Shown here: positions 1-8,692 of the stretch, in pieces
Layout of the letters: each line of letters opens with the position of its first letter
Numbering within the stretch: position 1 is the first letter of the stretch
From: Mycolicibacterium bacteremicum
GTDB lineage: Bacteria > Actinomycetota > Actinomycetes > Mycobacteriales > Mycobacteriaceae
Length of the DNA stretch: 64,000 nucleotides
Assembly (NCBI RefSeq): GCF_002086115.1
Contig: NZ_MVHJ01000008.1
Span: forward strand, 62,001-126,000
Reading direction: 5' to 3'
Notes under the pieces: model-generated
The model's database searches: none
Seen by the model: the letters and a program-made list of their open reading frames with translations, nothing else
Told to the model about the DNA's origin: nothing
Position numbers and translations under genes: made by a program

Positions 1-451
1 GAATACCGTCCCAGGACCAACCACGCGGCACCGCCGGTCAGATAAAAGTCCTGGTCAAACCGACAACGTACGTGATCCGCAGCGCCGTGTACGCGCCACT
101 GGTCAGTGGCACTGTCACCAGCAGGGCACCGTTTCCGAGTCGGAGCGGACCACCTACGCGTTAGCCACGCTCCATCCGACCGTGTCGTTACAGTGACAAA
201 GACCACATTTTTCCCGGGAATTGTTCATCCCGCGTTTACTTTCACCACTGAGAACAATGCGGTGACCTGCATGGATAAGCCTGTCAGACGGACGCGCGAA
301 AACTGTGTGGCACCCGGGCGTCCTGGCTCGTCAACATCGACCGGGCAGGCCACCGCGGGCTGCGCAAGCGGTTATCGGACATCGCCGGACCGTCGTTTGC
401 CGACCAGCCCGGATTGCTCCTCCGACCGGGTGCCGGGCGCTGCGCAGCAAA
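1..451. other. No convincing gene at left edge
   Basis: I see no supported coding region here. Short frames exist on both strands but lack ribosome binding sites and the usual GC-rich third positions. A perfect dyad, GCCACTG-GT-CAGTGGC at 95-110, could be an operator or part of a weak terminator for a gene outside the window. The frame from 279 to about 450 reads like protein but has no start codon. Confidence 0.5.
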
Positions 452-479
452 ACACCCGGCCGGTGAACCGGCCGGGTGT
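452..479 (-). terminator. Intrinsic terminator after the small secreted protein gene
   Basis: A perfect 12-bp GC-rich stem (ACACCCGGCCGG and its complement, 452-463 and 468-479) closes a TGAA loop. On the minus strand it is followed by TTTTG. It lies 28 bp past the stop codon of the minus-strand gene at 507-860, so it fits a rho-independent terminator for that gene. Confidence 0.8.
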
Positions 480-506
480 CTTTGTCGAAACGAGGTTATC
501 GCGTTG

Positions 507-860
507 TCACCAGTCGCCGATGGGCGGGCTGAAGACGAATGCGCCGTTGGCCTCCAGGTTGAACGGCGCGGCCTTGGTGCCGGGCACCGCCTTGACGGTG
601 TCGACGTGCACACCCTCGCCCTGCGCGTGCACGATGCCGGCGTCGGCGTTGCGGGTGTCACCGAACCCGCGGGCCTCGCCGTAGTCGGCGACGCGCAGCG
701 CGTTGTCATCGATCAGGATGGCCTGCCGGCTGGTGACATACGGCGCGGGCGCCGACTCCTGAACCTCGGCACTTGCGGTGGCGGCGCCGAGGCCGGCCAG
801 CAGTGTGGCGCCGGCGAACGAACCGATGCCGACGACCGCGATCTTGGTGAATGCAGCCAT
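507..860 (-). CDS. Small secreted protein of unknown function
   Basis: Encodes 117 residues from the ATG at 860, which has GGAAGG about 10 nt upstream. A longer frame starting further up has no better support. Residues 1 to about 31 form a classical signal peptide: a short positive N-terminus (K6), a hydrophobic core and an ASA cleavage motif before EVQ. The mature part is about 86 residues, acidic, without cysteines, and ends in GDW. I do not recognise the family. It lies just downstream of the porin gene on the same strand, separated by a hairpin at 897-936, so it may be partly co-transcribed with it. Export across the inner membrane is well supported; function is unknown. Confidence 0.75.
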   Translation of the reverse strand: MAAFTKIAVVGIGSFAGATLLAGLGAATASAEVQESAPAPYVTSRQAILIDDNALRVADYGEARGFGDTRNADAGIVHAQGEGVHVDTVKAVPGTKAAPFNLEANGAFVFSPPIGDW

Positions 861-896
861 GAATTTCAGCCTTCCGTTCTTGTGGGGTCCCGGTGG

Positions 897-936
897 CACC
901 ATGTGGCCCGCCTGCCGGAGCGCGGACCACATGGTG
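897..936 (-). terminator. Inverted repeat between porin and downstream gene
   Basis: Arms CACCATGTGG (897-906) and CCACATGGTG (927-936) form a perfect 10-bp stem with a 20-nt loop. It lies 23 bp past the porin stop and 36 bp before the next minus-strand start. It could be a weak terminator, an mRNA 3'-end stabiliser or a processing site. There is no U tract. Confidence 0.45.
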
Positions 937-958
937 ACGTCGGATCAGGGGCGAACGG

Positions 959-1612
959 TCAGTTCATGTTCCAGGGCTCGCCGTAGGTGGTCACGCTGTC
1001 ACCCTCGGCCGCGATCAGACGAGCGTAGGGACGCAGCAGCACACCACCGGCAGCACCGGTCACCGTGCCATGAGCATTCGACACCGCCACAGCACCCTCG
1101 GCACCGGCCACCTCAGCAGAGAAGGTCGCCACTTCCTGGATACCGGGGCCATTGCCCAGATCGGCGCTGATCGACGCACCCGGGAACAGCGGCGGGGTCA
1201 CGATCGCCGGAATCACATCGAAGTCAATGCCCGCAGGACCGGCGTAGCCGTAGTCCTGACCGTCGAACGCGATGTTCGGAGTGGTGTAGCTGAAGTTGAT
1301 ACCCACACCCAGCGACCACGGGAAACCAACCTGGTAACCCAGCTCCAACGTGCCCTCGAAGTCCTCGGCACCCGGGCCGGCCACGATGTACTTCGCCTTA
1401 CCCGAGTGGAACCACTCACGGGTCAGCCGGTTGCGATCCAACGGGAACACACCATTGAGGAACGTGTCCCACTGCTGAATGGTCAGCGTCCGGTCCTTGC
1501 CATCCACGAGGCTGAGCTCGTTGTCCAGACCTGCGTTCGAGGTGCCCGTGCTCACGAACATCGCCGCGATAGCCGCGATCATCGCGAGAAACACCCGACT
1601 GAATGCCTTCAT
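959..1612 (-). CDS. mspA: MspA-family outer-membrane porin
   Basis: A 217-residue precursor. Residues 1-27 are a signal peptide ending SNA; the mature 190-residue chain starts GLDNELSLVDG. In M. smegmatis, MspA forms an octameric goblet pore across the mycolic-acid outer membrane for small hydrophilic nutrients. Most of the mature chain matches MspA as I recall it, including the C-terminus GEPWNMN. The difference is in the constriction loop. Mature D90 and D93 are kept, D91 is replaced by Gly, and about six extra residues follow (roughly mature 94-112, including GYAGPAGIDFD), making the chain 190 rather than 184 residues. The start ATG follows AGGGAGAAC, a good ribosome binding site. It is probably monocistronic or co-transcribed with the gene at 507-860. 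Confidence 0.95.
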   Translation of the reverse strand: MKAFSRVFLAMIAAIAAMFVSTGTSNAGLDNELSLVDGKDRTLTIQQWDTFLNGVFPLDRNRLTREWFHSGKAKYIVAGPGAEDFEGTLELGYQVGFPWSLGVGINFSYTTPNIAFDGQDYGYAGPAGIDFDVIPAIVTPPLFPGASISADLGNGPGIQEVATFSAEVAGAEGAVAVSNAHGTVTGAAGGVLLRPYARLIAAEGDSVTTYGEPWNMN

Positions 1613-1935
1613 GTTCTCCCTAAGCTGTGCCGACGGTTTTGTCCACCGTGTTGTTGATGTGCCACCCCGGCCCTAAACCGGAACTTCACACCTCGCAAGA
1701 GCTGCATGTGATCGGAATTAGAAACTCCACATTTAGTTCTTACGATTTACTCATCGTTGACATCGAGCAACATAACGGTGCGGCATCCACGCGGCAATGC
1801 GTGCGGGTTTTCGGCTCGGCACCCGGCCACACTTCCTGCCGGTTTGCTGGGATTGCAGTGCCGGTGACCTGTGAACCGCGCCGGCAGCGGAGCAAGATAC
1901 TGCTCTCAGCTTTGCCGCGCATGTCGGGACAAACA
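1613..1935 (-). promoter_or_regulatory. AT-richer upstream region of the porin gene
   Basis: I see no gene in this stretch. It is clearly less GC-rich than its surroundings, especially 1690-1790. Read on the minus strand, a TTGCTC (about 1780) followed by TAAATC about 15 nt later is a possible promoter, which would give a leader of about 130 nt before the porin ATG. A long leader is plausible because mspA of M. smegmatis has an extended upstream region. The exact promoter is a guess. Confidence 0.35.
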
Positions 1936-1976
1936 CCGAGAACGGCTGGAATCAGGAAGATTCCAGCCGTTCTCGG
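1936..1976 (-). terminator. Strong hairpin terminator after the 52-codon gene
   Basis: A perfect 18-bp stem (1936-1953 and 1959-1976) closes a 5-nt loop, AGGAA. It begins 12 bp past the stop codon of the short minus-strand gene at 1989-2147. This placement supports that gene being real and insulates the porin promoter from read-through. Confidence 0.8.
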
Positions 1977-1988
1977 CGAAAACACTGC

Positions 1989-2147
1989 TCAGCCGTGGTG
2001 GGGCGGCACGTTGTCGCGCAGCCAGCGATCCCGGTCGCCGCTTTCCTCGCGATGATCGCTGTCGCGCTCATCCCGGGTGGTACTGGGAAGTTCCTCTCCG
2101 AAGACCGCGTTAACTGCATCGCGCGACGGACGTCCAGACGCGGTCAC
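1989..2147 (-). CDS. Small conserved-looking hydrophilic protein, 52 aa
   Basis: Starts at the GTG at 2147 and encodes 52 residues. The product is very rich in charged residues (DERDSDHREES, then DRDRWLRDN) and ends NVPPHHG; no membrane segment or signal peptide. The C-terminal pattern DRWLRDNVPPHH looks familiar from short hypothetical proteins of mycobacteria, but I cannot confirm this. Two features support a gene: an 18-bp hairpin terminator 12 bp past the stop, and a near-consensus CRP dyad 15 nt before the start. There is no strong Shine-Dalgarno sequence, and an upstream in-frame start at 2219 is possible but would put the CRP dyad inside the gene. The function is unknown. Confidence 0.6.
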   Translation of the reverse strand: MTASGRPSRDAVNAVFGEELPSTTRDERDSDHREESGDRDRWLRDNVPPHHG

Positions 2148-2161
2148 AGCAACCCGAACCC

Positions 2162-2177
2162 TGTGACGAACGTCACT
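2162..2177 (-). promoter_or_regulatory. CRP-type (cAMP receptor protein) site
   Basis: The sequence TGTGA-CGAACG-TCACT matches the CRP consensus TGTGA-N6-TCACA at nine of ten positions; the inner 14 bp are a perfect dyad. Mycobacterial CRP (Rv3676) recognises this consensus. The site ends 15 nt upstream of the GTG of the 52-codon gene, a position that could repress or activate it. Assignment is by pattern only. Confidence 0.6.
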
Positions 2178-2276
2178 TTTTCGATGGGAAGGATGTTCAC
2201 CTGGCTGTAACCCGGCCACCCGGGGAAGGGTGCACGGACCTGCATGATTGCCATATTTCGACCATGCACCCGGGCG

Positions 2277-2870
2277 TCAGATGTCCAGTCGGGACAGCTG
2301 GCCGATCACCTGAACCGCGAGCGGGCCGAGCGTCGCCATCCCGTCGCGCACCGCGGCTCGCGAGCCGGCGATGTTCACCACCAGCGTGCTGCCCGAGATA
2401 CCGGCCAGACCGCGGGACACGCCGGCGTCCACAATGCCGGCGGACAGCCCCGATGCGCGCAGCGCCTCGGAGATGCCGAGCAGCTCACGATCGAGCAATT
2501 CGACGGTGGCCTCCGGGGTGACATCGCGCGGACTGACCCCGGTACCACCGACCGAGATCACCAGGTCGACCCCGCCGATCACCGCGGTGTTCAACGCGTT
2601 GCGGATCTCGACCTCGTCGGCCGACACGACGACCACGCCGTCGACCAGGAATCCGCTCTCCCCGAGCAGCTCGGTGACCAGCGGTCCGCTGTGATCTTCT
2701 TCGTCCCCGTGCGCCGTGCGGTCGTCGACGACGACCACGAGCGCGCGACCGACCAAATCCCCTGCCTGTTCCATGCCTGCCACCGTATATCCGGACGACG
2801 ACAGGGTTGCAGACAAGGTCGCCGCCAGCTCGGTGACCGTCTCCGGCGGCAGCGTCACCTCGCGGGTCAC
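2277..2870 (-). CDS. moaB2: MogA/MoaB-family molybdopterin protein, MoaB2-like
   Basis: A 197-residue member of the MoCF-biosynthesis/MogA fold. Proteins of this family bind molybdopterin and adenylylate it during cofactor synthesis. The VGGTG motif at residues 107-111 is the family's pterin/nucleotide-binding signature, followed by SPRDVTPEA. The start ATG overlaps the pepD stop codon by 4 bp (ATGA), so the two are translationally coupled. The same pepD-moaB2 order exists in M. tuberculosis (Rv0983-Rv0984). Why a molybdopterin-fold protein travels with a stress protease is not known; several organisms carry extra MoaB paralogues that are not essential for cofactor synthesis. The N-terminus is slightly longer than in MoaB2 as I recall it. 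Confidence 0.85.
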   Translation of the reverse strand: MTREVTLPPETVTELAATLSATLSSSGYTVAGMEQAGDLVGRALVVVVDDRTAHGDEEDHSGPLVTELLGESGFLVDGVVVVSADEVEIRNALNTAVIGGVDLVISVGGTGVSPRDVTPEATVELLDRELLGISEALRASGLSAGIVDAGVSRGLAGISGSTLVVNIAGSRAAVRDGMATLGPLAVQVIGQLSRLDI

Positions 2871-4174
2871 TGGGCGGCCTTACCGAGCGTCACGTCCATC
2901 GTCTGGGAGCCGCCGGGACCGTCGAAGGTCAAGGTCACCTTGGTGCCGGGGGCCTTGGAGCGCACGGCCGCCACCAGCGCGTCGGCGCTGTTGATCACCC
3001 GGTCGTCGACCTTGGTCACCACGACGCCGCTGGGCAGGCCGGCGGCTGCGGCCGCACCACCCTGGGTCACCTCGACGATCTTGGCGCCGTCCACCGAGGC
3101 GTCGTTACCGACCTGCACGCCCAGCGAGGCGTGCGAGGCGGTGCCACTCTGCACCAGCTCGTCGGCGATGCGCTTGGCCTGATCCACCGGGATGGCGAAG
3201 CCCAGCCCGATCGAACCGCTCTGCGACGCACCGGACTCCCCGCCCAGGGTGGCGATCGCCGAGTTCACGCCGACCAGCTCACCGTTCATGTTGACCAGCG
3301 CGCCACCGGAGTTTCCGGGGTTGATGGCGGCATCGGTCTGGATGGCGTCCAGCACGGTGTTCTGATTGCGGCTGTCCCCGCCGGCGGCCACCGGTCGGTT
3401 CAACGCGCTGACGATGCCGACGGTGACCGTGCCCTCCAGGCCGAGCGGCGAACCGATCGCCACCACGTCCTGGCCGACCCGCAGATCCGCCGAGGAGCCC
3501 AGCGCGATCGGGGTCAGATCGGAGACGCCCTCAGCCCGGACCACGGCGATGTCACTGCTCGGATCGGTACCGACGACCCGGAACGGCGCGGTGCGGCCGT
3601 CGGCGAAGGTCACCTTGGTCTGCGGCCGACCGCCCGGTGTGTCCCCGGTGGCGACCACGTGGTTGTTGGTGAGGATCAGCCCGTCGCTGGACAGGATGAT
3701 GCCCGACCCCTCTTCGGAGGCCCGGCCCAGGTTGGTCTCCAGCTTCACCACGCTGGGCACCACCTTGGCCGCGACCTGCTCGACCGATCCGGCCGGCACG
3801 CTGGCCGCCGGCTGGCCGGGGGTCGCGCCGCTGCTGCTGGAGAAGCTGGTGGTCGGCGAATCCGGGGCGGCCAGCAGGGCCACCCCGCCACCGATACCCG
3901 CCGACACCACCGCGATGGCGACCGCACCGGCGGTCAAAACGCCTGCGCGGGAACGCTTCTGGGGACCCGCCGGCGGAGTCTGCGCCGGCCGGTACGGATC
4001 GTACTGCGGCCGGGGCTGCTGGCCGTGCTGCTGATGGGGTTGGGGCTGCTGGGCGTACCGCCAGTCATAGGGCTGCGAGTAACCACCGGTGTAGCCCGTG
4101 GACCGCGCCTCATAGCCGGGCTCATAGCCGCCCGGTTGGGACGGAGGCGGGGTGTACCTCGGGTGGTTCGTCAT
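2867..4174 (-). CDS. pepD: Membrane-anchored HtrA-type serine protease PepD
   Basis: A 435-residue DegP/HtrA protease. Residues 1-75 are a cytosolic Pro/Gln/Tyr-rich tail, about 78-101 a single transmembrane helix, 130-330 the trypsin-like domain, and 340-435 a PDZ domain. The catalytic triad is visible: His172 (TNNHVV), Asp208 (SSDIAVV) and Ser289 (GNSGG). HtrA proteases degrade or refold damaged envelope proteins, and PepD is part of the MprAB/SigE envelope-stress network. The start ATG is preceded by GAGAGAGCG, a weak to moderate ribosome binding site. It is separated from mprB by 193 bp. That gap holds two TTCTC repeats 13 bp apart (4255-4275, minus strand), loosely like an MprA box, so pepD may have its own MprA-controlled promoter. 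It is followed by moaB2 with a 4-bp overlap. Confidence 0.95.
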   Translation of the reverse strand: MTNHPRYTPPPSQPGGYEPGYEARSTGYTGGYSQPYDWRYAQQPQPHQQHGQQPRPQYDPYRPAQTPPAGPQKRSRAGVLTAGAVAIAVVSAGIGGGVALLAAPDSPTTSFSSSSGATPGQPAASVPAGSVEQVAAKVVPSVVKLETNLGRASEEGSGIILSSDGLILTNNHVVATGDTPGGRPQTKVTFADGRTAPFRVVGTDPSSDIAVVRAEGVSDLTPIALGSSADLRVGQDVVAIGSPLGLEGTVTVGIVSALNRPVAAGGDSRNQNTVLDAIQTDAAINPGNSGGALVNMNGELVGVNSAIATLGGESGASQSGSIGLGFAIPVDQAKRIADELVQSGTASHASLGVQVGNDASVDGAKIVEVTQGGAAAAAGLPSGVVVTKVDDRVINSADALVAAVRSKAPGTKVTLTFDGPGGSQTMDVTLGKAAQ

Positions 4175-4367
4175 AAGTCTCGGCGCTCTCTCTTCTCAGC
4201 GGTTCGGTTACTACGTACAACGCGTCGGCCAGGCTCACAGTGCCGAATCGGGCTGAGAATCCACTTAGAGAAATACCCGCCTGACCCCCGTGAATTACCC
4301 AAGAATTCCCCCCACGGTTTCGTCCGCACCGTCAATTGTGGGTGCCCACACCCGCCGCGTCCAACGC

Positions 4368-5855
4368 TCAGTCCCCGCGTGTCGGCACCGGGGCGGTCGC
4401 CGCACCACCGTCACCGTCGGGCAACACCCGCCGGCCGGGCAGCACGATGCGCACCGAGGTGCCGGTCGGGTCACCGCCGGGCACGGCCTCTTCCACGGAG
4501 AGGGTGCCACCGTGTTTGAGCACAACCTGTTTGACGATCGCGAGCCCGAGGCCCGATCCCGGCATGGCCCGCGCCGAGGTGGACCGGTAGAAGCGCTCGA
4601 ACACCAGGTCGCGTTCGTGCGGCGGGATTCCGGGTCCGTAATCGGTGATGGCCAGTTCGGCATGCAGGGCGTCACGCTGCCACAGCCGGACCAGCACCCG
4701 GCCATCGGGCGGACTCCACTTGGCGGCATTGTCGAGTACGTTGAGGACCGCCCGCGACAGGCCGGCGGCGTCACCGTCGACCTGCCAGTCGATCAACTGG
4801 ACGTCGAAGTCAATGTCGTTGCGGCGGCGCCGGACTCGCTCCAGCGCCCGGTCCACCACATCGGGCAGGTCGACCTTCTCCCGGATCAGCACACCGGCAT
4901 CGTCGCGGGTGAGGTCCACCAAATCGCCGACCAGCGTGGACAATTCCTCGATCTGGGCGATCACGTCGGCCTGCAGCTCGGCCATCTCGCCGTCGGGCAA
5001 CCGCGGCGCCCCCGGGGCCATCGCCGCCATCAGCAGCTCGACATTGGTGCGCAGCGAGGTCAGCGGGGTACGCAACTCGTGCCCGGCATCGGTGACCAGG
5101 CGGGCCTGGCGCTCCCGGGATTCCGCGAGCGCGCGCAACATCATGTTGAAGGCGTCGGTGAGCCGGGCCAGCTCATCGGTGCCGACCACCGGGATGGGGC
5201 GCAGATCATCGGTCCGGGCGACGCGTTCGGCGGCCTGGGTCAGCCTGGCCACCGGCCGCAGCCCCGCGCGGGCCACCATGCCACCGGAGATGGCGGCCAC
5301 CGCCATGCCGGAGGCACCGACGATCGCCAGCACCGTACCGAGGCGGTTGAGCAGCGCCAGGGTGGGTGCCAGGCTCTTGGAGATCAACAGCGAATTACCG
5401 TCGGCCAGGTGCACGGCCAGTACCCGCTGATTGTTGGCGGTGCGCAGCGACATCAGCAGATCGCCCTGCACCACCGCCTTCTCGGGCGCCCCCAGCGGAA
5501 GCGTCTGCCCCTGTTGGTTGGCGGTGTAGATGTAGCGGCCCGGGCTGACCAGCATCGCGTTCACATCGGAGTAGGCGGTGCCCTCGATCGCCTTACCGGG
5601 ATCGGCGGCCAGCGAGCCACTCTCGATCAGCAACTGGGCCCGGCTGTGCAGCTGGGTGTCGATATCGTCGTAGACCGAGCGCGACACCACGGCGTACACC
5701 GCGACGGCCATCAGCACGACGACCATGGCCACCATCGACATCGCCAGCAGCATCACGCGCCAGCGCAGCGAGACCGCGCTGACGTTGCGGGTGTAGCGGC
5801 GCGGGGTCGGGCCGTCGGCATCTCGCCGGGGTAGCGGGCGCAGCCTCAGTTTCAC
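4368..5855 (-). CDS. mprB: Sensor histidine kinase MprB
   Basis: A 495-residue two-component sensor. Transmembrane helices lie at about 36-58 and 169-193, with an extracytoplasmic sensor region between them. A HAMP linker follows at 195-246, then the dimerisation box with phospho-acceptor His259 ([10 protein letters not shown]), the N box (NVLDNAAKW) and the G boxes ([14 protein letters not shown]). MprB phosphorylates MprA under envelope stress such as detergent exposure. The GTG start at 5855 overlaps the mprA stop (GTGA), giving translational coupling. All kinase motifs are intact. Confidence 0.96.
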   Translation of the reverse strand: MKLRLRPLPRRDADGPTPRRYTRNVSAVSLRWRVMLLAMSMVAMVVVLMAVAVYAVVSRSVYDDIDTQLHSRAQLLIESGSLAADPGKAIEGTAYSDVNAMLVSPGRYIYTANQQGQTLPLGAPEKAVVQGDLLMSLRTANNQRVLAVHLADGNSLLISKSLAPTLALLNRLGTVLAIVGASGMAVAAISGGMVARAGLRPVARLTQAAERVARTDDLRPIPVVGTDELARLTDAFNMMLRALAESRERQARLVTDAGHELRTPLTSLRTNVELLMAAMAPGAPRLPDGEMAELQADVIAQIEELSTLVGDLVDLTRDDAGVLIREKVDLPDVVDRALERVRRRRNDIDFDVQLIDWQVDGDAAGLSRAVLNVLDNAAKWSPPDGRVLVRLWQRDALHAELAITDYGPGIPPHERDLVFERFYRSTSARAMPGSGLGLAIVKQVVLKHGGTLSVEEAVPGGDPTGTSVRIVLPGRRVLPDGDGGAATAPVPTRGD

Positions 5856-6547
5856 GGCGGAGTTTCGCGCAGCACGTACCCGACGCCGCGCACGGTGTGG
5901 ATCAACCGGGGTTCACCCTCGGCCTCGGTCTTGCGACGCAGGTAGCCGACGTAGACCTCCAGCGCGTTTCCCGATGTCGGGAAGTCGAAGCCCCACACCT
6001 CTTCCAGGATGCGACTGCGGGTCAGCACCCGGCGGGGATTGGCGATCAGCATCTCCAGCAGCGAGAACTCGGTGCGGGTGAGGCTGATGGCGCGATCACC
6101 ACGGGTGACCTCGCGGGTCACCGGGTCCAGGCTCAGATCGGAAAAGGTGAGCGCGCGGTTGTCGGCGGTCTCCTCCGGGGCCGCCCGCCGGCGCAACAAC
6201 GCCCGCATCCGCGCCAACAGTTCCTCCAGCGCGAACGGCTTGGGCAGATAGTCGTCGGCTCCGGCGTCCAGGCCGGCGACCCGCTCGGACACCGAATCGC
6301 GGGCGGTCAGGACCAGGATGGGCAGATCGTCACCGGTGCTGCGCAGATGCCTGCACACCTCGAGGCCGTCCAGCCTGGGCATCATGACATCGAGAACCAA
6401 GGCGTCCGGTCGGTCGCTGGAGATGGCCTCCAGGGCTTCGACACCGTCTTGCGCGAGCTCGACGGAGTAACCATTGAAAGAGAGCGACCGGCGCAGGGAC
6501 TCGCGCACCGCGCGATCGTCGTCAACGACAAGAATGCGCACAGCCAC
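5852..6547 (-). CDS. mprA: Response regulator MprA
   Basis: A 231-residue OmpR/PhoB-type regulator. The receiver domain (residues 1-120) has the acidic pocket D9-D11, phospho-acceptor Asp53 (LVLDVMMP) and the conserved Lys in LPKPFAL. The C-terminal winged helix ends in [16 protein letters not shown] chose the GTG at 6547 because GGAGG sits 9 nt upstream and the resulting length agrees with M. tuberculosis MprA (about 230 residues); a longer in-frame extension is low-complexity and not credible. MprA activates stress genes including sigE, pepD and its own operon. An MprA-box direct repeat lies 16 nt upstream, so autoregulation is expected. Confidence 0.96.
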   Translation of the reverse strand: MAVRILVVDDDRAVRESLRRSLSFNGYSVELAQDGVEALEAISSDRPDALVLDVMMPRLDGLEVCRHLRSTGDDLPILVLTARDSVSERVAGLDAGADDYLPKPFALEELLARMRALLRRRAAPEETADNRALTFSDLSLDPVTREVTRGDRAISLTRTEFSLLEMLIANPRRVLTRSRILEEVWGFDFPTSGNALEVYVGYLRRKTEAEGEPRLIHTVRGVGYVLRETPP

Positions 6548-6562
6548 AGTGTCGCCCCTCCA

Positions 6563-6581
6563 TCTGAGAGCGACCTGAGAG
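6563..6581 (-). promoter_or_regulatory. MprA box upstream of mprA
   Basis: Read on the minus strand, CTCTCAGG-TCG-CTCTCAGA is a pair of 8-bp direct repeats separated by 3 bp. It matches the description of the MprA-binding site as two loosely conserved 8-bp direct repeats. It ends 16 nt before the mprA GTG, so it is well placed for autoregulation. Confidence 0.8.
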
Positions 6582-6591
6582 GCGCGCCGTC

Positions 6592-6765
6592 CTACTTGCG
6601 GTCGAGGTCGACCAGACCCAGGCGGGCGGCCTTGAGCAGGCGACGCGGCACCTTGCGCTGGGCGCCGGCGACGGTGACGTTGACCAGGCCGGTGGCCTCG
6701 GTCTTCCACTGCGCGCGGCGGCTACGGGTGTTCGAGCGCGACATCCGGCGCTTGGGCACAGCCAT
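6592..6765 (-). CDS. rpmF: Large-subunit ribosomal protein bL32
   Basis: A 57-residue protein starting [20 protein letters not shown], the hallmark of bL32. It ends [19 protein letters not shown]. The zinc-binding CxxC pairs of the C+ form are absent, so it is a zinc-independent L32. The ATG at 6765 follows AGAGGAG with good spacing. The gene lies 44 bp upstream of mprA on the same strand, as in M. tuberculosis (Rv0979A), so read-through into mprA is possible. A TATCCT at 6828-6833 (minus strand) could be its -10 element. Confidence 0.97.
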   Translation of the reverse strand: MAVPKRRMSRSNTRSRRAQWKTEATGLVNVTVAGAQRKVPRRLLKAARLGLVDLDRK

Positions 6766-6920
6766 GTTCGAGATCTCCTCTTGCGGGGTTTCCGCCGCGC
6801 AGCAACAGCGACGGCAATGTGCAGTACAGGATAGCCCGCACCGCGGGATGCCTCCAAACCGCCGAATCGGCGCCACCGGCTGAGCCAGACTGGGGCGGCG
6901 GCCGGATCGGGCCCGACCCC

Positions 6921-6951
6921 TTGACTCGATACCGCCGGTACCGACTAATCT
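6921..6951 (+). promoter_or_regulatory. Putative promoter and operator of the Atu-like operon
   Basis: TTGACT (6921-6926) and TAATCT (6946-6951) form a plausible vegetative promoter with a long 19-bp spacer. The spacer holds the perfect dyad TACCGCCGGTA (6930-6940). A second dyad, GACC-N4-GGTC (6955-6966), lies just before the start codon. Both look like TetR-family operators. The first also occurs inside the promoter at 62459-62498. Confidence 0.5.
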
Positions 6952-6975
6952 ACTGACCGGTTGGTCGGAGAAGCG

Positions 6976-8679
6976 ATGGGAGTGCGGGTGGCGTCGGAAG
7001 CGGTGCGGATCGGCAACTGCTCGGGCTTCTACGGGGACCGCATGTCGGCGATGCGCGAGATGCTCGAGGGCGGCGAACTCGACTATCTGACCGGCGACTA
7101 CCTCGCCGAGCTCACCATGCTCATCCTGGCACGTGACCGCGCCCGCAACGCCGACCTCGGCTACGCCAAGACGTTCCTGCGCCAGCTGGAGGCCAATCTG
7201 GGGCTCGCGCTGGACCGCGGGGTGAAGATCGTCGCGAACGCCGGCGGGCTCAACCCGGCCGGCCTGGCCGCCGCCGTCCGCGAACTCGCCGGCCGGCTTG
7301 GACTCACGGTGAACGTCGCCCATGTCGAAGGTGACGACCTGGTGGGCCGGGCCGAGGAGCTCGGGTTCGGAAGCGTGCTCTCGGCCAACGCGTACCTCGG
7401 CGCCTGGGGCATCGTCGACTGTCTGCAGTCCGGGGCCGATGTCGTGGTCACCGGCCGGGTCACCGACGCCTCGGTGATCGTCGGCCCGGCCGCCGCCCAC
7501 TTCGGCTGGACGGCCACCGACCACGACGCGCTGGCCGGTGCCGTCGCCGCCGGACACATCATCGAATGCGGCACCCAGGCCACCGGTGGCAACTACGCCT
7601 TCTTCCCGCCGGATCTGGACCACCCGGGGTTTCCGATCGCCGAGATCGGCGCCGACGGCTCCGCGGTCATCACCAAGCATCCTGGCACCGGCGGGCTGGT
7701 CGACACCGGCACCGTCACCGCCCAACTGCTCTACGAGATCACCGGCGCCCGGTACGCCAACCCCGACGTGACACTGCGGATGGATTCGGTGACCCTGCAC
7801 CAGGACGGGCCCGACCGGGTGCGGGTCTCCGGTGCGCGCGGCGAGGCCCCACCGCCGACACTCAAGGTGTCACTGAACAGCATCGGCGGCTTCCGCAACG
7901 CGACCACGTTCGTGCTCACCGGGCTGGACATCGAGGCCAAGGCCGCGCTGGTGCGCCGCCAGCTCGAAGGAGCGCTGAAAACCCTTCCGGCCGAACTGGA
8001 ATGGACGCTGGCGCGCACCGATCACGCCGATGCCGACACCGAGGAGGCGGCCAGCGCGCTGCTGCACTGCGTGGTCCGCGACCCCGACCCGGCCGTCGTG
8101 GGACGCCAATTTTCTTCTGCCGGTGTCGAACTCGCTCTCGCCAGCTATCCGGGCTTCACCGCGACCGCGCCCCCGGGCGACGGCCAGGTGTACGGGATCT
8201 TCACCCCGGGATACGTCGACGCCGCCGAGGTGCCCCACATCGCGGTGCACGCCGACGGCACCCGCGTCCCGATCGCCCCGGCGGCCGACACCCGCGAACT
8301 GGCCGCGGTGGCCGATCCCGCACTGCCCGCCCCGCCCGCCGTCGGCCCCACCGTCCGCGCACCGTTGGGCCGCATCATCGGCGCCCGCAGCGGTGACAAG
8401 GGCGGATCGGCGAATGTCGGCGTCTGGGTGCGTACGCAGGAGCAATGGGCTTGGCTGGCGCACTTTCTGACCGTCGACAAGGTGCGCGAACTGTTGCCCG
8501 AGACTTCCGCCCTGCCGGTCACCCGGCATGTACTGCCCAACCTGCGTGCCGTGAACTTCGTCATCGACGACATCCTGGGGCGCGGCGTGGCCTACCAGGC
8601 ACGGTTCGACCCCCAGGCCAAGGGTCTCGGCGAATGGCTGAGATCCCGATATGTCGACATCCCGGAGGAGTTGTTGTGA
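6976..8679 (+). CDS. AtuA-like protein (DUF1446 family)
   Basis: A 567-residue acyclic-terpene-utilisation AtuA-family protein. The start signature is [13 protein letters not shown] and it contains the family segments NAGGLNP, VEGDD and [15 protein letters not shown] later part ([16 protein letters not shown]) matches the short second module that often forms a separate gene in other bacteria, so this is the fused form. AtuA is needed for citronellol/geraniol catabolism in Pseudomonas, but its reaction is unknown. I chose the ATG at 6976 because GGAG lies 6 nt upstream; a TTG at 6961 is in frame. It heads a six-gene operon with two acyl-CoA dehydrogenases, an acyl-CoA carboxylase pair and a hydratase. 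The M. tuberculosis counterpart should be Rv0976c. Confidence 0.85.
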   Translation: MGVRVASEAVRIGNCSGFYGDRMSAMREMLEGGELDYLTGDYLAELTMLILARDRARNADLGYAKTFLRQLEANLGLALDRGVKIVANAGGLNPAGLAAAVRELAGRLGLTVNVAHVEGDDLVGRAEELGFGSVLSANAYLGAWGIVDCLQSGADVVVTGRVTDASVIVGPAAAHFGWTATDHDALAGAVAAGHIIECGTQATGGNYAFFPPDLDHPGFPIAEIGADGSAVITKHPGTGGLVDTGTVTAQLLYEITGARYANPDVTLRMDSVTLHQDGPDRVRVSGARGEAPPPTLKVSLNSIGGFRNATTFVLTGLDIEAKAALVRRQLEGALKTLPAELEWTLARTDHADADTEEAASALLHCVVRDPDPAVVGRQFSSAGVELALASYPGFTATAPPGDGQVYGIFTPGYVDAAEVPHIAVHADGTRVPIAPAADTRELAAVADPALPAPPAVGPTVRAPLGRIIGARSGDKGGSANVGVWVRTQEQWAWLAHFLTVDKVRELLPETSALPVTRHVLPNLRAVNFVIDDILGRGVAYQARFDPQAKGLGEWLRSRYVDIPEELL

Positions 8680-8692
8680 TGAGGACGAGCCT

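Noticed and set aside
279..450. Open frame reading like a P450 fragment (NIDRAGHRGLRKRLSDIAG)
   Set aside because: It has no start codon, no ribosome binding site, and runs past the terminator into antisense of a real gene; the resemblance is weak.
3131..5834. Long antisense frames across pepD and mprB
   Set aside because: They mirror well-supported genes with complete catalytic motifs and contain His/Arg/Gly-rich low-complexity translations.
6592..7800. 402-codon minus-strand frame ending in rpmF
   Set aside because: Only the last 57 codons (bL32) are real; the rest is antisense to the AtuA-like gene.
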